Program-made: the position numbers and the translations under genes | Part shown: positions 53,115-62,508 of the stretch, one piece after another | Layout: the number at the start of each line of letters is the position of its first letter | How positions within the stretch are numbered: the stretch's first letter is position 1 | Assembly: GCA_007713455.1 (NCBI GenBank) | Contig: VMRT01000016.1 | Coordinates: forward strand, 1-64,000 | Reading direction: 5' to 3' | Length of the DNA: 64,000 nt | From: Pseudomonas sp. | GTDB taxonomy: Bacteria > Pseudomonadota > Gammaproteobacteria > Pseudomonadales > Pseudomonadaceae | Notes under the pieces: model-generated | Database searches by the model: none | What the model saw: the letters and a program-made list of their open reading frames with translations, nothing else | What the model was told of the DNA's origin: nothing

Positions 53115-53588
53115 TCACTCCATGTCGCCGCACAGCTCGGCGGCACGCAGCAGCGCGGCGGTCAGCGCATGGCGCTCCCATTGCGGCAAGGCGGCCAAAC
53201 GCGCGCGGAACTCCGGCGGCAACAGCGCTGGCGCCTGCTGCAACAAGGCGCGGCCGCTATCGCTGAGCAGCAGCCACTGGCGGCGACGGTCCTGGTCGTC
53301 GCGCTGGCGCTGCAACAGCCCGCGCTCCTCCAGCCGGTCGATCTGCCCGGAAAGCGTGGCTGCGGTAAGGCTGACGCGCCGGCTCAGGTCACTCGCGGTC
53401 AACTGCCCTTCGCTAGCCAGCACCTGCAGGATCATCAGCTGCACAGGGCTCAAGCCTCCGTAGCGCGCCAGACGTTTGGCATGCACTTCGGCGTCCTGCT
53501 GCAACCGGCGCATGGCCTGAAACAGCGGCATCTCGAAGGCTTCCAGCCCAGCACTATTGCTTTCGTTTAAAACTGTTTCTTCAGTCAT
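53115..53588 (-). CDS. MarR-family transcriptional regulator
   Basis: The protein has 157 residues, a winged-helix dimer typical of MarR: GLSPVQLMILQVLASEGQLTASDLSRRVSL, then TLSGQIDRLEERGLLQRQRDDQDRRRQWLLLS. MarR proteins repress nearby genes until a small ligand binds. The gene is divergent from asnO with 175 bases between, so it might control the NAGGN operon, although other pseudomonads place unrelated regulators there. Start at ATG 53588. Confidence 0.9.
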   Translation of the reverse strand: MTEETVLNESNSAGLEAFEMPLFQAMRRLQQDAEVHAKRLARYGGLSPVQLMILQVLASEGQLTASDLSRRVSLTAATLSGQIDRLEERGLLQRQRDDQDRRRQWLLLSDSGRALLQQAPALLPPEFRARLAALPQWERHALTAALLRAAELCGDME

Positions 53589-53763
53589 ATTCGGCTTTTC
53601 TTGCGAAAACTAACTTTGACATCAAAGCATCTTTTTGTTTTGGTGTAAAAAGCTGACTGACCTGTTCCCGGCCGCATCGGCGCCGCTGCGCTGATCCGAA
53701 AGGCTGAACTTCGCGGGTGACGGACCAGTCACACTCCCCAACGGCAAAACCGGTAAGGATCTT

Positions 53764-55536
53764 ATGTGTGGCATAGCTGGAGAACTTCGCTTCGATAACC
53801 GCCCGGCCGATCTGGCTGCGGTTGAACGCATCACTCAACACCTGACTGCGCGCGGCCCCGACGCATGCGGTTTCCACAGCCAGGGCCCACTCGCCCTGGG
53901 TCATCGGCGCCTGAAGATCATGGATCTGTGCGAGGCGTCCGGCCAGCCGATGATCGACTCGGCCCTCGGCCTGTCGATGGTCTTCAACGGCGCCATCTAC
54001 AACTACCCCGAATTGCGCGCAGAGCTGGAAGGCCTGGGCTACCGCTTCTTCTCCGAAGGCGATACCGAAGTGCTGCTCAAGGGCTTCCATGCCTGGGGCG
54101 AAGCGCTGCTGCCGCGGCTGAACGGCATGTTCGCCTTTGCCATCTGGGAGCGCGACAGCCAGCAGCTGTTCATCGCCCGCGACCGTCTCGGCGTCAAGCC
54201 GCTGTACCTGTCGCGCACCGACCAGCGCCTGCGCTTCGCCTCGTCGCTGCCGGCATTGCTCAAGGGCGGCGATATCGCCGGTGTTTTGAATCCGGTGGCG
54301 CTGAATCACTACATGAGTTTCCACGCCGTGGTTCCGGCTCCGGACACGCTGATCGCCGGTATCGAGAAATTGCCGCCGGCCAGCTGGATGCGCGTCGACG
54401 CTAATGGCGCGACCACCACCCAGCGCTGGTGGGAGCTGGAATTCGGCGCCCGAGAAGAGGAGCGCAACTACAGCTTTGAAGACTGGAAACAGCGCACCCT
54501 GGACACCATGCGCGAGGCGGTGGCGATCCGTCAGCGCGCAGCGGTGGATGTCGGCGTACTGCTCTCCGGTGGTGTCGACTCCAGCCTGCTGGTCGGCCTG
54601 CTGCGCGAAGCCGGTGTGGCCGACAATCTACTGACATTTTCCATCGGCTTCGAAGATGCCGGCGGCGAGCGCGGCGACGAGTTCAAGTACTCGGATCTGA
54701 TCGCCAAGCACTACAACACGCGTCATCACCAGCTGCGTATTCAGGAAAAGGAAATCCTCGAACAGCTGCCGGCCGCCTTCCAGGCGATGAGCGAGCCGAT
54801 GGTCAGCCATGACTGCATCGCTTTCTACCTGCTCTCGCGGGAAGTGGCCAAGCACTGCAAGGTGGTGCAGAGCGGCCAGGGTGCGGACGAACTGTTCGCC
54901 GGCTACCACTGGTATCCGCTGGTGGACGGCGCCGAAGACCCGGTGGCGGCCTACCTCGCCGCGTTCCGCGATCGCACGTACGAGGAATATGCCGAGACTG
55001 TGCAGCAGCAGTGGGTCCAGGGCGACTTCTCCGGCGACTTCGTCCGTCAGCACTTCGCCCAGCCCGGCGCCGATGCGGCGGTGGACAAGGCGCTGCGTAT
55101 CGACAGCACGGTGATGCTGGTCGATGACCCGGTCAAGCGCGTCGACAACATGACCATGGCCTGGGGCCTGGAGGCGCGCACGCCGTTCCTCGACTACCGC
55201 GTTGCCGAACTGTCGGCGCGGATTCCGGCGCAATTCAAGCTGCCCGAAGGCGGCAAGTACGTGCTCAAGGAAGCGGCGCGCCAGGTCATTCCTGCCGAGG
55301 TGATCGACCGGCCGAAGGGCTACTTCCCGGTGCCGGGCCTCAAGCACTTGCAGGGTGCGACGCTAAACTGGGTTCGCGAGATGCTGCTCGACCCCAGCCA
55401 GGAGCGCGGCCTCTATAACCCGCAGGCGCTGGAGAAGCTGCTCGCCGATCCGGATGGTCAGCTCACGCCGCTGCGCGGTTCCAAACTCTGGCAGCTGGCA
55501 GCGGTCAACCTATGGTTGAGCGAACAAGGCCTTTGA
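53764..55536 (+). CDS. asnO: N-acetylglutaminylglutamine amide amidotransferase (NAGGN synthesis)
   Basis: The enzyme has 590 residues of the asparagine-synthase (glutamine-hydrolysing) type. In Pseudomonas this member forms the amide of N-acetylglutaminylglutamine (NAGGN), a dipeptide osmolyte. The N-terminal glutaminase domain begins MCGIAGELRF with the nucleophilic Cys2 and includes 'RGPDACGFHSQGPLALGHRRL' and VFNGAIYNYPELR. The synthetase domain has the ATP site VGVLLSGGVDSSLLVGLL and 'VVQSGQGADELFAGYHWY'. GGA lies eight bases before the ATG. The downstream order asnO - ngg - M42 peptidase is the diagnostic NAGGN arrangement. Confidence 0.93.
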   Translation: MCGIAGELRFDNRPADLAAVERITQHLTARGPDACGFHSQGPLALGHRRLKIMDLCEASGQPMIDSALGLSMVFNGAIYNYPELRAELEGLGYRFFSEGDTEVLLKGFHAWGEALLPRLNGMFAFAIWERDSQQLFIARDRLGVKPLYLSRTDQRLRFASSLPALLKGGDIAGVLNPVALNHYMSFHAVVPAPDTLIAGIEKLPPASWMRVDANGATTTQRWWELEFGAREEERNYSFEDWKQRTLDTMREAVAIRQRAAVDVGVLLSGGVDSSLLVGLLREAGVADNLLTFSIGFEDAGGERGDEFKYSDLIAKHYNTRHHQLRIQEKEILEQLPAAFQAMSEPMVSHDCIAFYLLSREVAKHCKVVQSGQGADELFAGYHWYPLVDGAEDPVAAYLAAFRDRTYEEYAETVQQQWVQGDFSGDFVRQHFAQPGADAAVDKALRIDSTVMLVDDPVKRVDNMTMAWGLEARTPFLDYRVAELSARIPAQFKLPEGGKYVLKEAARQVIPAEVIDRPKGYFPVPGLKHLQGATLNWVREMLLDPSQERGLYNPQALEKLLADPDGQLTPLRGSKLWQLAAVNLWLSEQGL

Positions 55537-55671
55537 CGTTGGCCGCTGCAGGCGCCAGGCCACGACGGCCCCGATAACCCGCTCACGAACGGCTGCGGTT
55601 GCCACGCGCCACGGGGGCAAGCACATCGCCCCGCCGCTGCCGGTTCGTGACTTAGCATCAAGGAACGCACC

Positions 55672-57411
55672 ATGCAGAAGTCCCAAGCCTACGGTCAGCG
55701 TCTGTTGCGCGGACAGGCTCCGACCTACCAGCGGCTGCAGGCACGCTTCGCCGAGGACGGTCAGGAGGAACCCTGCGGCCCGGTGATCCTGCATTGCGGC
55801 TGGGGTCGCATTCTGGTCGGCCACACCTACTCCGATCCCGCCCAACTCGCTGCCGAACTGCTCAACGAGCAGGCGGGCGAGCGCGATATCGCGCTGTACG
55901 TCGCCGCGCCACACCAGGTGCTTTCCTATGCACCGCAGCAACTCTTTCTCGACCCCTCCGATACCCTACGCATCTGGTTCACCGACTACCGCCCTGCGCA
56001 GAAGCGTTTCCGCGGTTTCTGCGTGCGTCGTGCCCAGAGTGAAGCGGACTGGCAGGCTATCAACGGCCTGTACCAAGCGCGCGGCATGATGCCCGTCGAC
56101 CCGGAGCGCTGCACCCCGCGCGAACAGGGCGGTCCGGTGTACTGGCTGGCCGAGGACGAAACCTCTGGGCAAATCATCGGTAGCGTGATGGGCATCGACC
56201 ACCACCGCGCCTTCAACGATCCGGAAAACGGCTCCAGCCTGTGGTGCCTGGCGGTTTCGCCAAGCTGCCCGCGGCCGGGCGTCGGCGAGGCGCTGGTGCG
56301 TCACCTGATCGAACACTACATGGGCCGCGGCCTGGCCTATCTCGATCTGTCGGTGCTGCACGACAACCAGCAAGCCAAGGCGCTGTACGCCAAGCTGGGC
56401 TTCCGCGACCTGCAGACCTTCACCGTCAAGCGCAAGAACAGCTTCAACCAGCCGCTGTTCCTCGGCCCGGGCCCGGAAGCAAAGCTCAACCCCTACGCCA
56501 AGATCATCGTCGACGAGGCCCGGCGGCGCGGTATCGAGATCGAGATCAACGATGCCGAAGCCGGCCTGTTCACCCTGACCCAGGGCGGCCGGCGGGTACG
56601 CTGCCGAGAGTCGCTATCCGACCTGACCTCAGCCGTCAGCATGACGCTCTGCCAGGACAAGCGCCTGACCCACCGCACCCTGTCCCAGGCCGGCATCTGT
56701 CTTCCGGCGCAACAACTGGTCGCCGGCCCGAAGGAAAATGCCGCATTCCTCGCCGAGCACGGCAGCGTGGTGGTCAAGCCGGTGGATGGCGAACAGGGCA
56801 TGGGCGTCGCCGTGGACCTGCGCGATGCGACCGAAATGGAAGACGCCATCCAGCGCGCCCGGCAGTACGACAGCCGCGTGCTGCTGGAAAGCTTTCATCC
56901 GGGGTTCGACCTGCGCATCGTGGTGATCGGCTTCGAGGTGGTCGCCGCGGCGATACGCCGCCCGGCGGAAGTCATCGGAGATGGCCGCACCAGCATCGGT
57001 TCGCTGATCGAGAAGCAGAGCCGCCGGCGCCAGGCCGCTACCGGCGGTGAGAGTTCCATTCCGCTGGATGAGGAAACCCAGCGCTGCCTGCGCGACGCCG
57101 GCTTCGACTTCGAAAGTGTATTGCCGGACGGACACCGGCTCGCGGTGCGCCGCACCGCCAACCTGCATACCGGTGGCACGCTGGAAGACGTCACCGCGCA
57201 ACTGCACCCCGAGCTGGTCGACGCTTCCGTACGCGCCGCCCGCGCGCTGGACATCCCGGTGGTGGGCCTGGACCTGCTGGTGCCGGCACCGGACCAACCG
57301 GAGTACGTCTTCATCGAGGCCAACGAGCGCGTCGGCCTGGCCAATCATCAGCCGCAGCCGACCGCCGAACGCTTCATCGACCTGCTCTTCCCACTCAGCA
57401 CCGCAGGTTGA
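55672..57411 (+). CDS. ngg: N-acetylglutaminylglutamine synthetase
   Basis: The enzyme has 579 residues and is a fusion. An N-terminal GNAT acetyltransferase domain (about 110-260, with LWCLAVSPSCPRPGVGEALVRHLIEHY) is followed by an ATP-grasp ligase (about 290-575, with SVVVKPVDGEQGMGVAVDL and 'VFIEANERVGLANH'). Together they acetylate and join glutamine residues to N-acetylglutaminylglutamine, which AsnO then amidates. GGA lies near the ATG. A 135-base gap separates it from asnO; the operon is expected to be induced by high osmolarity. Confidence 0.93.
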   Translation: MQKSQAYGQRLLRGQAPTYQRLQARFAEDGQEEPCGPVILHCGWGRILVGHTYSDPAQLAAELLNEQAGERDIALYVAAPHQVLSYAPQQLFLDPSDTLRIWFTDYRPAQKRFRGFCVRRAQSEADWQAINGLYQARGMMPVDPERCTPREQGGPVYWLAEDETSGQIIGSVMGIDHHRAFNDPENGSSLWCLAVSPSCPRPGVGEALVRHLIEHYMGRGLAYLDLSVLHDNQQAKALYAKLGFRDLQTFTVKRKNSFNQPLFLGPGPEAKLNPYAKIIVDEARRRGIEIEINDAEAGLFTLTQGGRRVRCRESLSDLTSAVSMTLCQDKRLTHRTLSQAGICLPAQQLVAGPKENAAFLAEHGSVVVKPVDGEQGMGVAVDLRDATEMEDAIQRARQYDSRVLLESFHPGFDLRIVVIGFEVVAAAIRRPAEVIGDGRTSIGSLIEKQSRRRQAATGGESSIPLDEETQRCLRDAGFDFESVLPDGHRLAVRRTANLHTGGTLEDVTAQLHPELVDASVRAARALDIPVVGLDLLVPAPDQPEYVFIEANERVGLANHQPQPTAERFIDLLFPLSTAG

Positions 57412-57530
57412 GTCTGGCGCGCCCCGGCACCAAGCCGGGTCGCCACAGGTCGCTCGTCACTATGGCGGGTCCCGCTCTCCGACATTCACTCCATCCGGTG
57501 GCTGAAAAGGCGCCGTCAACAGGAGCTCTC

Positions 57531-58736
57531 ATGACCGCAAAACTCCCCGAACCCGATCTCAACTACATGCAGCGCGTGTTGCTGGAAATGCTCGCCATCC
57601 CCAGCCCCACCGGATTCACCGACACCATCGTGCGCTATGTTGCCGAGCGCCTGGCCGAGCTGGGCATCCCCTACGAGCTGACCCGCCGCGGCACCATCCG
57701 CGCCACACTCAAGGGCCGTCGCTACAGCCCGGACCGCGCGGTCGCGGCGCACCTGGACACCATCGGCGCCATCGTCCGCGAGATTCAGGATACCGGCCGC
57801 CTCGGCCTGGCCCCGGTGGGCTGCTGGTCGAGCCGTTTCGCCGAGGGCAGCCGCGTCAGCGTCTTCACCGATACCGGAGTCATCCGCGGTAGCGTACTGC
57901 CGCTGCTGGCCTCGGGGCATGCCTTCAACACCGCCGTGGATGAAGCACCGGTGAGCTGGGACCACGTCGAACTGCGCCTGGACGCCTATACCTACAGCCG
58001 CAACGAAACCTGCGCACTGGGGGTCAACGTCGGTGATTTCGTCGCCTTCGATCCGATGCCGGAATTCACCGAGAACGGCTACATCAGCGCCCGCCACCTG
58101 GATGACAAGGCTGGCGTCGCCGCGCTGCTGGCGGCACTGAAGGCCATCGTCGAAAGCGGCCGCGAACCACCCATCGATGTGCATCCGCTGTTCACCATCA
58201 CCGAGGAAACCGGCTCCGGAGCCGCCGGCGCCCTGCCCTGGGATGTCAGCGAGTTCGTCGGGATCGACATCGCGCCGGCGGCCAAGGGCCAGGCCTCCAG
58301 TGAGCACGCGGTAACCGTGGCGATGCAGGATTCCGGCGGCCCCTACGACTTTCATCTGTCGCGCCACCTGCTAAAGCTCGCCAGCGAGAACGAGATCCCG
58401 GTGCGCCGCGATCTGTTCCGCTACTACCACAGCGACGCCCAGTCGGCGGTCGAAGCGGGGCACGACATCCGCACCGCGCTGCTGGCCTTCGGCTGCGATG
58501 CCACCCATGGCTACGAACGCACCCATATCGACAGTCTGGCCGCGATGAGTCGCCTGCTCTGTGGCTATATGCTCAGCCAGCCGGTCTTCGCCAGCGACTC
58601 TCAGCACGCGAAGGACTCGCTGGAACGTTTCAGCCATCAACTGGAACACGATGCGCAGATGGAGAACGACACCCGCGTGCCGCCCGTCGACACGCTGATC
58701 GGTCGCCAGCACCACACCCAGGACCGCGACAGCTGA
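57531..58736 (+). CDS. NAGGN-system M42-family peptidase
   Basis: The protein has 401 residues. It is an M42-type metallo-aminopeptidase of the group always found with NAGGN synthesis genes. Metal and catalytic residues are visible in AVAAHLDTIGAIV, YISARHLDDKAGVAALL, the ITEETGSGAAG segment and 'FVGIDIAPAAKG', with a late 'GYERTHIDSLAAM'. It may trim or recycle the dipeptide when osmotic stress ends. AGGAG lies six bases before the ATG at 57531; an upstream in-frame start at 57408 is unlikely, as it overlaps ngg. Confidence 0.92.
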   Translation: MTAKLPEPDLNYMQRVLLEMLAIPSPTGFTDTIVRYVAERLAELGIPYELTRRGTIRATLKGRRYSPDRAVAAHLDTIGAIVREIQDTGRLGLAPVGCWSSRFAEGSRVSVFTDTGVIRGSVLPLLASGHAFNTAVDEAPVSWDHVELRLDAYTYSRNETCALGVNVGDFVAFDPMPEFTENGYISARHLDDKAGVAALLAALKAIVESGREPPIDVHPLFTITEETGSGAAGALPWDVSEFVGIDIAPAAKGQASSEHAVTVAMQDSGGPYDFHLSRHLLKLASENEIPVRRDLFRYYHSDAQSAVEAGHDIRTALLAFGCDATHGYERTHIDSLAAMSRLLCGYMLSQPVFASDSQHAKDSLERFSHQLEHDAQMENDTRVPPVDTLIGRQHHTQDRDS

Positions 58737-58930
58737 GCGATTGGCTTACGTGACCAGGCGCCTGCTTCGCACAGCAGACGCTTGCCGCTCGGCGCGTAAC
58801 TCGGCAAAGTTAACCGGACAAGGACGTGCGGCACTCTGAAGGCGCCATGTAGAGCCCAAGGAATCGGTACCGTCACATCGCTCTACTAATATGTGTCGCC
58901 CATTCGGGCGCGCCTCTTCCGGAACGAAAC

Positions 58931-61678
58931 ATGACGCCGCGTTCATGCCTGGCTTTGCTGCTGTTTTGCCTGTCGCTCCAAGCCTGGGCAATCTCGCCCG
59001 TCGTGTTCGATTCACCCGACCTGCGCAAGTCACTCGGAAGCGGCACCCTCTACCTCGAGGACCCGGATGGCGCGCTGGATGTGGATGAAGTCATGGCATT
59101 CGCGGACGAGCGCATGCGCACCGTCGAGAGCGGCCATGTGAACGAGGGCAAGAACAGCTCGACATGGTGGTTACGCGCCAGACTGGTCAACGATCTGGAC
59201 GCACCGCTCGGCGGCTTCGTCGAAATCAACTACCCGCTGCTCGACCACATCGAGCTGTTCCTGCAGTACCCCGACGGCAGCATCAGCAGGCAGCTGACCG
59301 GGGATCGCTACCCCTTCGCGGATCGTCCGGTAAAGGTCAGCGACTTCTGGTTTCCCGTCGATCTGCCTCCGGGCGAAACCACCCTTCTGTTGCGCATCAA
59401 GACCACCAGCACGCTCTACGTGCCGCTGTACTTCAGCAGCTACAACGCCAGCGCGGCCCAGCAACAGGAATTGAGCGGCATCAGCGGCGCCTTCTACGGC
59501 GTGCTGTTCGCGATGTTCTGCTACAACCTGTTCCTCTTCGCCTCGCTGCGCGAGCCGGCGTACTTCTGGTATCTGGTCTACACCCTCAACGTCGGACTGT
59601 TCGCGCTCTCCTTCGACGGCCTGCTGGTCAAATGGCTGGCCGACGACGGCGGGCTGGTGGCCATGGGCATCTACGTCCTGATGTTCAGCCATTGCCTGAT
59701 CGCCATCCAGTTCAGCCGCCACTTCCTGCACACCCGCGAGCTCTTTCCACGGCTCGACCTGGTGCTGCGCTGCACGCTGCTGATCGCCCTCGGCAGCATG
59801 GTTTCCGGGCTGCTGCTGGACGTGCAGACCTGGAGCATCCTGGCCAGCATCACGGTGATCGCCGCCTCGGTCGGCCTGCTTGCCACCGGCGCCTTCGTCT
59901 GGCGTCGCGGCGTGCGCTATGGCGTCTACTACACGCTGGCCTGGGGCGTGCTGCTGGCCTCGTTCATCCTGGTCACGGCCGGCTCGCTGGGCTTCGAGCT
60001 GTTCGGCCTGTACGGCGCCGCGGTGGTCAAGGCCAGCGTCGCTTTCGAACTGATCACCCTGTCCATCGGCCTGGCCGATCGTATCAACCTGCTCAAGGAA
60101 GAGGGCTACCGCTCGCGTGAGGCCGCCGAGCGGGCCGCCAGCGAGAATGAAGCCAAGAGCCGCTTCCTGGCCAAGATGAGTCACGAGATCCGCACTCCGC
60201 TCAATGGCGTGCTCGGCATGCTGCAACTGCTGCGTGAAACGCCGCTGGACCGCAGCCAGCAGTTCTATCTGGATACCATCTCCAGCTCCGGCAACTCGCT
60301 GATGGCGGTGATCAACGACATCCTCGACTACGCCCGGATCGGCTCCGGCAAGCTCAGCCTGGAAGACATCGACTTCGATCTGGAAATCCTGATTTCCGAA
60401 ACCATCCGGCTGTTCACCGCGCAGGCGCTGGAGAAACAGCTGAGCCTGCACGTAGGCCTGGAGCCCGGCGTGCCGCGACGGATTCGTGGCGACCCCACGC
60501 GACTCAAACAGATTCTGATGAACCTGCTGAGCAATGCGCTGAAATTCACCGAGCACGGCCACGTACTGCTCGAAGTCTCCTGCCGCCAGACTCAGGAAGG
60601 CACCCAGCGCCTGGTGTTCTGCGTCAGCGACAGCGGTATCGGCATGCGTCAGGAAGTGCTGGCGCAGTTGTTCGAATCCTTCTCCCAGGGCGATTCGAGC
60701 ACCACGCGACGTTACGGCGGCAGCGGATTGGGCCTGGCGATCAGCAAGGAGCTGGTGGAAATGATGAACGGCCATATCGAGGTGCAGAGCGCACCGGGCC
60801 GCGGCAGCCGCTTCTGTTTCGAAATCCCGCTGCAAAGCGCCAGCGATGTGGAAGACCCGCTGAACCACCTGCTCGGCGGCCGCCCGGCGCTGCTCGCTTC
60901 GCAGGATACCGAGGGCCTCGAGGCGTTGAGCCATCTGCTGCGGCGCTGGGGCATGCGCACCGAGCGCTGCCAGACCCCGGAATGCCTGCCGGACTACCTG
61001 TCGGACTTCACCGCCCCGCCACTGATGGTTCTGCTGGCGCCCTGGCCGGGCAGTCCGGCGCAGTGGCTGGAGCGTCTTCGCCCGCATCTGGAGGCGAATC
61101 AGCGGGTGCTGATGCTCTATTCGCCGGTCCACGAGCCGCCACCGCCATCGCCCGGGTTACGTCTGATCAGCCTGGCGCTACCGCTGCAGAGCACGCCGCT
61201 GCGTGAGGCGTTGCAGGCGCTATACACTCCAGCGCCTCAGCAGGCTAGCGAAGCGACCGACGTTGCACCAGCAGAGCAGCCACCCCGCGAGCCCTGCATT
61301 CTGGTCGCCGAGGACAATCCGGTGAATCAGATGGTGGTGCGCGGCCTGCTGAAAAAGCGCGGATACGCGGTTCAGCTCGCCGACAACGGACGCCAGGCCG
61401 TGGACCTCTATCGTCGCGATCCGGAAGCCGTGCAACTGATCCTGATGGACTGCGAAATGCCGGAGCTCGATGGCTTCGAAGCCAGCCGGCGGATACGCAA
61501 GCTGGAAGCGGAGCTTGAATTACAGGCCGTGCCGATCATCGCCGTGACCGCCCACGTATTGGCAGAGCACCGTCAGCGCGGCCTGGAATCGGGTATGGAT
61601 GAATTCATCGGCAAACCTCTGGAGAGCCGGCAGCTGTATGCTTGCCTGGACAGCTACCTGCAGGGCGGCGCGAGCTAA
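58931..61678 (+). CDS. Hybrid sensor histidine kinase with 7TMR-DISM input (RetS architecture)
   Basis: The protein has 915 residues. A signal peptide (about 1-21) is followed by a periplasmic 7TMR-DISMED2 domain (about 35-170, a sugar-binding-like fold), seven membrane helices (about 185-390), a coiled coil, and a HisKA domain with H in FLAKMSHEIRTPLNGVLGML. The HATPase domain has NLLSNALKFTE, VSDSGIGM and GGSGLGLAISKEL. After a degenerate receiver-like stretch a C-terminal REC domain holds ILVAEDNPVNQ, the phospho-acceptor in LILMDCEMPELDG and K in FIGKPLE. RetS-type sensors in pseudomonads tune the Gac/Rsm pathway; whether this one does is inference. GGA lies near the ATG. It follows the NAGGN operon by 194 bases. 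Confidence 0.92.
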   Translation: MTPRSCLALLLFCLSLQAWAISPVVFDSPDLRKSLGSGTLYLEDPDGALDVDEVMAFADERMRTVESGHVNEGKNSSTWWLRARLVNDLDAPLGGFVEINYPLLDHIELFLQYPDGSISRQLTGDRYPFADRPVKVSDFWFPVDLPPGETTLLLRIKTTSTLYVPLYFSSYNASAAQQQELSGISGAFYGVLFAMFCYNLFLFASLREPAYFWYLVYTLNVGLFALSFDGLLVKWLADDGGLVAMGIYVLMFSHCLIAIQFSRHFLHTRELFPRLDLVLRCTLLIALGSMVSGLLLDVQTWSILASITVIAASVGLLATGAFVWRRGVRYGVYYTLAWGVLLASFILVTAGSLGFELFGLYGAAVVKASVAFELITLSIGLADRINLLKEEGYRSREAAERAASENEAKSRFLAKMSHEIRTPLNGVLGMLQLLRETPLDRSQQFYLDTISSSGNSLMAVINDILDYARIGSGKLSLEDIDFDLEILISETIRLFTAQALEKQLSLHVGLEPGVPRRIRGDPTRLKQILMNLLSNALKFTEHGHVLLEVSCRQTQEGTQRLVFCVSDSGIGMRQEVLAQLFESFSQGDSSTTRRYGGSGLGLAISKELVEMMNGHIEVQSAPGRGSRFCFEIPLQSASDVEDPLNHLLGGRPALLASQDTEGLEALSHLLRRWGMRTERCQTPECLPDYLSDFTAPPLMVLLAPWPGSPAQWLERLRPHLEANQRVLMLYSPVHEPPPPSPGLRLISLALPLQSTPLREALQALYTPAPQQASEATDVAPAEQPPREPCILVAEDNPVNQMVVRGLLKKRGYAVQLADNGRQAVDLYRRDPEAVQLILMDCEMPELDGFEASRRIRKLEAELELQAVPIIAVTAHVLAEHRQRGLESGMDEFIGKPLESRQLYACLDSYLQGGAS

Positions 61679-61722
61679 CGTCCGCCGGCCTTGTGGCAAA
61701 CCGGCTCACCCGAAGAAATCCC

Positions 61723-61950
61723 ATGCTCATACCGCACGACCAGCTCGAACCGGACACCCTGACCCGCCTAATAGAAGATTTCGTCACCCGCGACGGCACC
61801 GATAATGGTGACGAAACCCCGCTTGAAACCCGGGTGACACGGGTGCGCCGCGCGCTGGACAAGGGGGAGGCGGTGATCGTCTTCGACCCCGACAGTCAGC
61901 AATGCCAGCTGGCCCTCAGGCGCGATGTGCCGCGCGAGTGGCTGGACTGA
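61723..61950 (+). CDS. yheU: YheU family protein (UPF0270)
   Basis: The protein has 75 residues with the YheU pattern MLIPHDQLEPDTLTRLIEDF, VTRDGTDNGD and 'KGEAVIVFDPDSQQCQL'. It is a small conserved protein of gammaproteobacteria with no settled role. It follows the kinase by 44 bases. Confidence 0.93.
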   Translation: MLIPHDQLEPDTLTRLIEDFVTRDGTDNGDETPLETRVTRVRRALDKGEAVIVFDPDSQQCQLALRRDVPREWLD

Positions 61951-61965
61951 ACGCCGCCGCGCGCT

Positions 61966-62394
61966 TCAGCCGAACAGACCACTCTCGCGCTCCCAGGCAC
62001 AGCGCATGCGCAGGTCGCTCTGCTGCGGACTGTGGCTGCCGGTATCGGTTTCCCAGCGAAAGGTGTGGGTGCCGTTGAGCTCGGTTTCCAGGTGCACCAC
62101 CGCGCTGGTCCAGTACAACTGCTTGAGCAGCTCCTCGAAACGCTGGACCCAGAGCGCCCACTCGTACTCCACTGCGCGGTAGCTGGCACCGAAGTGGATC
62201 ACCTGGGTCTGGTACAGGCCCAGTTCCTCGTTACGGCAGAAGGAAAACATCTCGCGACCGATGAAGGGCCAGGCCTCGCCCTGCGGCAACGCCTGCACGG
62301 CAGCCAGATTGTTCGCCCGGCGCTGGCGGCACTGCTCGGGGTCGGCGGAAGGCCAATCACGGATGCAGCCATAAACGATGGATTCAGACTCCAC
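61966..62394 (-). CDS. Conserved hypothetical protein of pseudomonads
   Basis: The protein has 142 residues and starts at GTG 62394 (VESESIVYGCIRDW), with GGAG eight bases upstream. A longer frame to 62463 adds residues that look like noncoding GC-rich sequence. The middle, 'EAWPFIGREMFSF', and HFGASYRAVEYEWALWVQRF, with a later HLETELNGTHTFRWETDTG, recall a conserved Pseudomonas protein family without known function. It is convergent with yheU, 15 bases apart. Confidence 0.78.
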   Translation of the reverse strand: MESESIVYGCIRDWPSADPEQCRQRRANNLAAVQALPQGEAWPFIGREMFSFCRNEELGLYQTQVIHFGASYRAVEYEWALWVQRFEELLKQLYWTSAVVHLETELNGTHTFRWETDTGSHSPQQSDLRMRCAWERESGLFG

Positions 62395-62508
62395 TCGAAA
62401 CTCCGAAACGCAGGGATGAACTGGGACGGCGAGCTTTCTAGCACAGCGCGGCGGGCGGGTCACCCGCGGCTTGGGAAGTGGTGAAACAGGCCACAGCCTC
62501 GGGACGGT

